Notes under the pieces: model-generated
Seen by the model: only the letters and a program-made list of their open reading frames with translations
Databases searched by the model: none
What the model was told of the DNA's origin: nothing
NCBI RefSeq assembly: GCF_900101815.1
Contig: NZ_FNAO01000003.1
Coordinates: forward strand, 186,001 to 250,000
From: Pricia antarctica
Lineage (GTDB): Bacteria; Bacteroidota; Bacteroidia; Flavobacteriales; Flavobacteriaceae
Direction of reading: 5' to 3'
DNA length: 64,000 nt
Shown here: positions 57,547 through 64,000 of the stretch, in pieces
Layout: each line of letters opens with the position of its first letter
Position numbering within the stretch: position 1 is the stretch's first letter
Translations under genes and position numbers: made by a program

Positions 57547-57954
57547 TTATGCTTCAATATTGTTGTTAGATCCCAATACCAAAGTCACATGGTTGGAACG
57601 CTTTCTAATCCTATGTGCCCTACCTTGTGGTGCGGGACGCAATCTTTTTAACATAGTTCCTCCGTCAACGCGGATTTCCTGCACGAACAACTCTGCATCC
57701 TCTACGTTGGCCTCTTCATTTTTGGTTTGCCAGTTGGCCAAAGCGGAAAGTAATAGCTTTTCAAGTTTCCGCGAAGATTCCTTCGGGTTGAACCTTAATA
57801 TGGCCAATGCTTTTTCAACTTGAACCCCCCTAATCAAATCTGCGACCAAACGCATTTTTCTTGGCGAGGTTGGACAATTGTTCAGTTTAGCAAAGGCGAT
57901 ATCCTTTTTTTCTGCCTTGAACCTTTCGGCCATCTGTCTTTTTCGAACTCCCAT
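57547..57954 (-). CDS. rplV: 50S ribosomal protein L22
   Basis: Tunnel-lining protein; its hairpin loop is a macrolide-resistance site. [40 protein letters not shown] and [20 protein letters not shown] are diagnostic. Length 135 is normal. It lies three bases after rpsS. Confidence 0.97.
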   Translation of the reverse strand: MGVRKRQMAERFKAEKKDIAFAKLNNCPTSPRKMRLVADLIRGVQVEKALAILRFNPKESSRKLEKLLLSALANWQTKNEEANVEDAELFVQEIRVDGGTMLKRLRPAPQGRAHRIRKRSNHVTLVLGSNNNIEA

Positions 57955-57957
57955 AGC

Positions 57958-58236
57958 TTACTTTTTACCTTTGTTCCTGGCCCCTGCGTGACCTCTAAAA
58001 GATCGTGTGGGAGAAAATTCACCCAACTTGTGCCCTACCATATTTTCGGTGATAAAAACCGGTACGAATTGTCTTCCGTTATGTACGGCTATAGTAAGCC
58101 CTACAAAATCAGGGGTAATCATTGACGCCCTTGACCAAGTCTTGATGACACTTTTTTTGCCAGAAGCTGCCGTTTGCTGGATTTTCTTTTCCAGACTGTA
58201 GTGAACGTATGGTCCCTTTTTTAACGATCTTGCCAT
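57958..58236 (-). CDS. rpsS: 30S ribosomal protein S19
   Basis: Small-subunit head protein next to S13. [20 protein letters not shown] and the signature [20 protein letters not shown] with [16 protein letters not shown] are diagnostic. Length 92 is normal. Confidence 0.98.
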   Translation of the reverse strand: MARSLKKGPYVHYSLEKKIQQTAASGKKSVIKTWSRASMITPDFVGLTIAVHNGRQFVPVFITENMVGHKLGEFSPTRSFRGHAGARNKGKK

Positions 58237-58249
58237 TTTTCTACCTTAT

Positions 58250-59074
58250 TTATTTCTTTCTACGTTCGAGGATGTACTTATTCGTTTTCTTGGTCCTGGA
58301 ACGTGTTCTATATCCTTTAGCAGGAATACCGTTTCTTGATCTAGGATGCCCACCGGAAGCTCTACCTTCGCCACCTCCCATGGGGTGATCTACAGGGTTC
58401 ATCGCTACCGGCCTTGTTCTCGGCCTTCTACCCAACCATCGGCTTCTACCCGCCTTACCCGAAACCAATAACTGGTGATCGGAATTCGATATGGCACCTA
58501 TGGTAGCCATACACGCGGATAATATCAATCGTATTTCACCAGAGGGCATCTTAACGGTCACGAATTTACCGTCCCGCGCAATCAACTGGGCAAACGTTCC
58601 GGCACTTCTTGCCATTACGGCACCCTGACCGGGACGAAGCTCTATGCAGGAGATAATAGTACCCAACGGAATTTCACTCAAAAGCAACGCATTGCCAATT
58701 TCGGGGGCCACTGCCTTTCCTGCAGAAATTACTTGGTCTACGTGTAAACCATTTTGAGCAATAATGTACCTTTTTTCACCATCGCCATATTCTACCAATG
58801 CAATAAAAGCAGTTCGGTTAGGATCGTATTGAATCGATTTTACCGTTGCGGAAACATCTTGTTTGTCTCTCTTGAAATCGATAACGCGATATCTTCTTTT
58901 ATGACCACCACCTTTATGGCGCATGGTCATCTTACCTTGACTGTTTCTGCCACCGGACTTCTTTAGCGGAGCAAGAAGACTCTTCTCGGGTTTATCGGTC
59001 GTAATGGCATCAAAGCCGTTTACGATCCTAAACCGCTGTCCGGGTGTTATGGGTTTTAATTTTCTAACTGACAT
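58250..59074 (-). CDS. rplB: 50S ribosomal protein L2
   Basis: Core large-subunit protein required for peptidyl-transferase activity. [40 protein letters not shown] and the signature [20 protein letters not shown], holding the essential His, are diagnostic. Length 274 is normal. Confidence 0.98.
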   Translation of the reverse strand: MSVRKLKPITPGQRFRIVNGFDAITTDKPEKSLLAPLKKSGGRNSQGKMTMRHKGGGHKRRYRVIDFKRDKQDVSATVKSIQYDPNRTAFIALVEYGDGEKRYIIAQNGLHVDQVISAGKAVAPEIGNALLLSEIPLGTIISCIELRPGQGAVMARSAGTFAQLIARDGKFVTVKMPSGEIRLILSACMATIGAISNSDHQLLVSGKAGRSRWLGRRPRTRPVAMNPVDHPMGGGEGRASGGHPRSRNGIPAKGYRTRSRTKKTNKYILERRKK

Positions 59075-59153
59075 TTAATGTGCCTTTTTAGAGAATGATT
59101 GCCTAATTTCAGATTGCTATCCAACAATTCAACGGCAAGACATCCAATTAACT

Positions 59154-59444
59154 TTATAGATTACTGTAAAAATCGATCATATCGCCTTCCACTACATCGA
59201 CAATCGCCTTTTTGGTGGCGTTCGTCTTTCCATGCTGGATGCCGGTCTTCGTATAACGCGATTTCCGAGTAGGCCCATAATTCATGGTACGTACTTTTTT
59301 GACCGAAACCCCGTAAGTTGCCTCAACAGCATCTTTAATTTGAATCTTGTTAGCTCTTGGATCGACCAAAAAACCGTAACGGTTGTACAACTCGCTCTCG
59401 GCAGTCATCTTTTCGGTTATAATCGGCCTTATCAACACGCTCAT
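59154..59444 (-). CDS. rplW: 50S ribosomal protein L23
   Basis: Tunnel-exit protein that docks trigger factor and SRP. MSVLIRPIITEKMTAESELY, ANKIQIKDAVEATYGVSVKK and VRTMNYGPTRKSRYTKTGIQ fit the family. Length 96 is normal. Confidence 0.97.
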   Translation of the reverse strand: MSVLIRPIITEKMTAESELYNRYGFLVDPRANKIQIKDAVEATYGVSVKKVRTMNYGPTRKSRYTKTGIQHGKTNATKKAIVDVVEGDMIDFYSNL

Positions 59445-59451
59445 GGTTTTC

Positions 59452-60081
59452 CTATTTAATTAAGTTCGATTCCAATCCCTCCAAAGCACCTTCCAGCAAC
59501 ACGATGTTATTCGCGTTCAATATCTTATAAGTGCTTATTTCTGAGGATGTTATGACTTCGGAACCCTTCAAATTTCGTGAGGACAAATATACGCTATTAT
59601 TTGAATCGCCCAAGACAAACAAAGATTTTTTATTCTCTAGTCCCAAAGACTTTAAAACACCCACAAAATCCTTTGTTTTTGGAGCATCGAAATTGAAGTC
59701 CTCAACGACCAAAATCGCTTCCTCCTTTGATTTTATACTCAGGGCGGATTTACGTGCCAAACGCTTCACGTTTTTGTTCAGTTTTTGGGTGTAATCCTTA
59801 GGTCTTGGACCGAAAATTCGGCCACCCCCCCTAAAAATCGGGGATTTAATACTACCCGCACGGGCAGTACCGGTTCCCTTTTGTTTTTTGATCTTGCGCG
59901 TACTCCCCGCAATTTCTGCTCGTTCCTTCGCCTTATGAGTACCTTGTCTCTGATGGGCCAAATATTGTTTGACATCCAAATACACGGCATGTTCATTAGG
60001 CTCTATGGCGAAAACAGCATCGGAAAGGTCTACCTTTCTTCCTGTTTCTTTTCCTTTGATATCTAAAACTGCTAGCTTCAT
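59452..60081 (-). CDS. rplD: 50S ribosomal protein L4
   Basis: Tunnel-constriction protein. I start at the ATG at 60081 ([20 protein letters not shown]), which overlaps the rplC stop by one base (TAATG); an earlier in-frame start at 60090 lies inside rplC. RGGGRIFGPRPKDYTQKLNK is the conserved loop. Length 209. In gammaproteobacteria L4 autoregulates the S10 operon; no such leader can be shown here. Confidence 0.97.
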   Translation of the reverse strand: MKLAVLDIKGKETGRKVDLSDAVFAIEPNEHAVYLDVKQYLAHQRQGTHKAKERAEIAGSTRKIKKQKGTGTARAGSIKSPIFRGGGRIFGPRPKDYTQKLNKNVKRLARKSALSIKSKEEAILVVEDFNFDAPKTKDFVGVLKSLGLENKKSLFVLGDSNNSVYLSSRNLKGSEVITSSEISTYKILNANNIVLLEGALEGLESNLIK

Positions 60082-60704
60082 TACATCCACCTTTGAATAG
60101 TTACGTACCCACTTTTGTGGCCGGGAACTGCACCTTTTACCACGAGAAGATTCTTTTCGGGCACTACCTTCAAAACCCGAAGGTTCTGTACGGTAACTCG
60201 ATCACCACCCATACGGCCGGCCATTCGCATACCCTTGAATACTCGTGAGGGATCTGATCCCGCACCGATAGAACCAGGAGCTCGCAATCGGTTATGTTGG
60301 CCGTGGGTCGATTGGCCCACACCCCTAAAACCGTGTCGCTTCACCACACCTTGAAAGCCTTTACCTTTCGAGGTGCCTACGACATCTACAAATTCACCTT
60401 CTACAAAGATATCGACACCCAAGGTATCGCCTAATTTGTACTTCCCCTGAAAACCTTGGAACTCGACGACTTTTTTCTTGGGAGTAGTACCTGCTTTCTT
60501 AAAATGACCGATTTCAGCCTTGTTCGCACGTTTCTCCGTCTTGTCATCGAAACCCAGTTGAAGACCAATGTAGCCATCAACTTCCTCGGTTCTGACTTGG
60601 GTAACCACACATGGCCCTGCTTCAATAACGGTACACGGAACATTCTTTCCGTTCTCGTCAAAGATGCTGGTCATGCCTACTTTTTTTCCTATTAACCCAG
60701 ACAT
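60081..60704 (-). CDS. rplC: 50S ribosomal protein L3
   Basis: Assembly-initiator protein near the peptidyl-transferase centre. [20 protein letters not shown] and the signature [20 protein letters not shown] with [20 protein letters not shown] are diagnostic. Length 207 is normal. Its ATG is immediately preceded by a TAATCAA heptad array, and a terminator-like hairpin lies 130 bases further upstream, so expression may be set separately from rpsJ. Confidence 0.98.
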   Translation of the reverse strand: MSGLIGKKVGMTSIFDENGKNVPCTVIEAGPCVVTQVRTEEVDGYIGLQLGFDDKTEKRANKAEIGHFKKAGTTPKKKVVEFQGFQGKYKLGDTLGVDIFVEGEFVDVVGTSKGKGFQGVVKRHGFRGVGQSTHGQHNRLRAPGSIGAGSDPSRVFKGMRMAGRMGGDRVTVQNLRVLKVVPEKNLLVVKGAVPGHKSGYVTIQRWM

Positions 60705-60706
60705 AA

Positions 60707-60741
60707 TTGATTATTGATTATTGATTATTGATTATTGATTT
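60707..60741. repeat. TTGATTA heptad array abutting the rplC start
   Basis: Four perfect TTGATTA units and a fifth TTGATTT lie at 60707-60741. On the transcribed (minus) strand this reads as tandem TAATCAA ending two bases before the rplC ATG at 60704, so the array occupies the ribosome-binding region. Confidence 0.85.
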
Positions 60742-60833
60742 TCTGAATTGAAAACCATAACCGCCAATCCGTTTATATTTAATTGGTCCCGAAAATTCGG
60801 GGATACTTTGCATTAAATTCTTAAATCCGATCG

Positions 60834-60868
60834 CAAATAAAAAGGGGTCAAAAAACGATTCGACCCCG
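60834..60868 (-). terminator. Terminator-like hairpin between rpsJ and rplC
   Basis: On the minus strand GGGGTC and GACCCC form a 6-bp GC-rich stem (extendable at its base) around a 12-base loop, followed directly by TTTTTATTTG. It stands 84-118 bases after the rpsJ stop. A second small hairpin, CCCGAA/TTCGGG at 60788-60801, follows. It could be a true terminator or an attenuator inside the ribosomal string. Confidence 0.7.
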
Positions 60869-60951
60869 AATAATTTTTTTCCGTTTTTCCCTTGCTCGCA
60901 GCTCGGGACATGTTCTTCAATCCTGAATCCTGAATTTAGGATTCAGAAGTA

Positions 60952-61257
60952 TCACACCTTGATCTCGACCTCGACCCCGCTAGGAAGCTCAAGCTTCATA
61001 AGGGCATCGATAGTTTTTGACGAGGAGCTATAAATATCCAAAAGTCTTTTATACGAACTTAACTGGAACTGCTCCCTAGCTGTTTTGTTGACGTGCGGAG
61101 AACGCAAGACCGTAAATATCTTCTTATGCGTAGGTAAGGGAATGGGACCCGTAACCACAGCTCCGGTCGTCTTTACCGTCTTTACGATTTTCTCGGCGGA
61201 CTTATCCACCAAGTTGTGATCGTAAGATTTCAGTTTAATCCTAATTTTCTGGCTCAT
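60952..61257 (-). CDS. rpsJ: 30S ribosomal protein S10
   Basis: Small-subunit protein and NusG/NusB partner in transcription antitermination. [40 protein letters not shown] and [20 protein letters not shown] are diagnostic. Length 101 is normal. It follows fusA by 111 bases and is followed by a terminator-like hairpin. Confidence 0.98.
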   Translation of the reverse strand: MSQKIRIKLKSYDHNLVDKSAEKIVKTVKTTGAVVTGPIPLPTHKKIFTVLRSPHVNKTAREQFQLSSYKRLLDIYSSSSKTIDALMKLELPSGVEVEIKV

Positions 61258-61270
61258 CTTTACAAGTTCA

Positions 61271-61291
61271 GAGTTATGAGTTATGAGTTAT
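61271..61291. repeat. GAGTTAT heptad array upstream of rpsJ
   Basis: Three perfect GAGTTAT units, with a degenerate unit before them, lie 13-34 bases upstream of the rpsJ ATG in the fusA-rpsJ gap. Confidence 0.7.
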
Positions 61292-61368
61292 GGAGTCAAA
61301 AGGCCGTCCATTGCGCCTTTATTTACCGCCCATGCCTCTTCTCTATGTTATTTTATATTCTTCTAAAA

Positions 61369-63498
<2,130 letters not shown>

Positions 63499-63581
63499 TT
63501 TTGACTTTACTGTGTTTTGGCTATTCTACAAGCAGCCCCCATCCAAAAAAAGGGATGCCTACTATACCTATATTATATTAC

Positions 63582-64000
63582 TTAAAATCTAAAGTGGGAG
63601 AACGCCTTATTGGCCTCTGCCATTTTATGTGTATCGACACGTTTTTTAACCGCGGCGCCTTCTTCTTTTGAAGCGGCCAAAACCTCGGCGGCCAACTTTT
63701 GGGCCATTCCTTTTTCATTGCGCTTTCTCGAATAGCTGATCAACCATTTCATAGCAGTCGAAATCTTTCTATCCGGACGGATCTGCATAGGAATCTGGAA
63801 CGTTGCGCCCCCTACCCTTCTGCTCCGCACCTCGACGTGGGGCATAACATTCGAAAGGGCATCCTTCCAAAGTTCCAAGGAAGTTTTTTCCTCATCGTTC
63901 TTTTTTTCCTCTACAATATCCATTGCATCATAGAACACACTAAAAGCGACTGATTTTTTTCCGTCCCACATCATCATGTTCACGAAACGTGTCACCAGTT
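63582..64000 (-). CDS. rpsG: 30S ribosomal protein S7, N-terminus cut by window edge
   Basis: Primary 16S rRNA binder of the small-subunit head. The visible part starts inside the conserved LVTRFVNMMMWDGKKSVAFS segment, with EVRSRRVGGATFQIPMQIRP as the signature and EANKAFSHFRF as the end. About 139 of the usual 158 residues are present; the GTG near 63995 is an internal Val, not the start. It lies 83 bases upstream of fusA. Confidence 0.96.
   Translation of the reverse strand, partial: LVTRFVNMMMWDGKKSVAFSVFYDAMDIVEEKKNDEEKTSLELWKDALSNVMPHVEVRSRRVGGATFQIPMQIRPDRKISTAMKWLISYSRKRNEKGMAQKLAAEVLAASKEEGAAVKKRVDTHKMAEANKAFSHFRF

Overview
The window is chromosomal DNA of a Bacteroidota member, most likely a marine flavobacterium (Flavobacteriaceae; Zobellia, Maribacter, Muricauda or Arenibacter would be typical relatives). 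The signs are: -7 boxes of the TAnnTTTG type, weak or absent Shine-Dalgarno sequences, many short lipoproteins with an SxC lipobox, a sigma/FecR/TonB-receptor cassette, the rpsG-fusA-rpsJ-rplC gene order with a zinc-free L36, and a large acidic/basic tail on L17. The species cannot be named from the sequence alone.

Layout. 1-4.2 kb: the end of queE, a HerA-like ATPase (DUF853), a lipoprotein, a YitT-family membrane protein and a VOC protein. 4.2-10.1 kb (minus strand): aldo/keto reductase, CE1-type esterase, Gfo/Idh/MocA oxidoreductase, DUF1080 lipoprotein and MFS carrier, which together look like a carbohydrate (3-keto-sugar) utilisation locus. 10.2-14.5 kb: a tiny lipoprotein, a PAS histidine kinase, folD and ffh. 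14.7-20.2 kb: a duplicated-module lipoprotein divergent from an ECF sigma factor, FecR anti-sigma factor and TonB receptor. 20.3-24.4 kb: a beta-propeller/HEAT/cytochrome c lipoprotein divergent from a second DUF1080 protein. 24.4-29.1 kb: a LysR regulator and cysJI sulfite reductase. 29.4-36.5 kb: argS, a conserved hypothetical, an NAD(P)-binding epimerase-like protein, a BCCT carrier without a normal start codon, and a ClC-type channel. 36.7-46.3 kb (minus strand): nicotinate phosphoribosyltransferase with a small DUF1328 protein, two arginine-deiminase-superfamily enzymes, gltA, a glycogen-synthase-like enzyme, eno and carA.

46.4-64.0 kb is one long minus-strand ribosomal region: rpsG (partial), fusA, rpsJ, the S10/spc/alpha-type gene string, secY, infA, rpmJ, rpoA and rplQ, closed by a strong terminator after rplQ. 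A second terminator-like hairpin lies between rpsJ and rplC.

No phage, insertion sequence, CRISPR array, rRNA or tRNA was seen. The main non-coding oddity is that many intergenic gaps carry tandem arrays with a 7-bp period but different unit sequences. Two of these sit inside the ribosomal operon as opposed arrays, and one abuts the rplC start codon. I found no convincing wholly new multi-gene system. The best candidates for a second look are the heptad arrays, the start-less BCCT gene and the duplicated-module lipoprotein next to the sigma-factor cassette.
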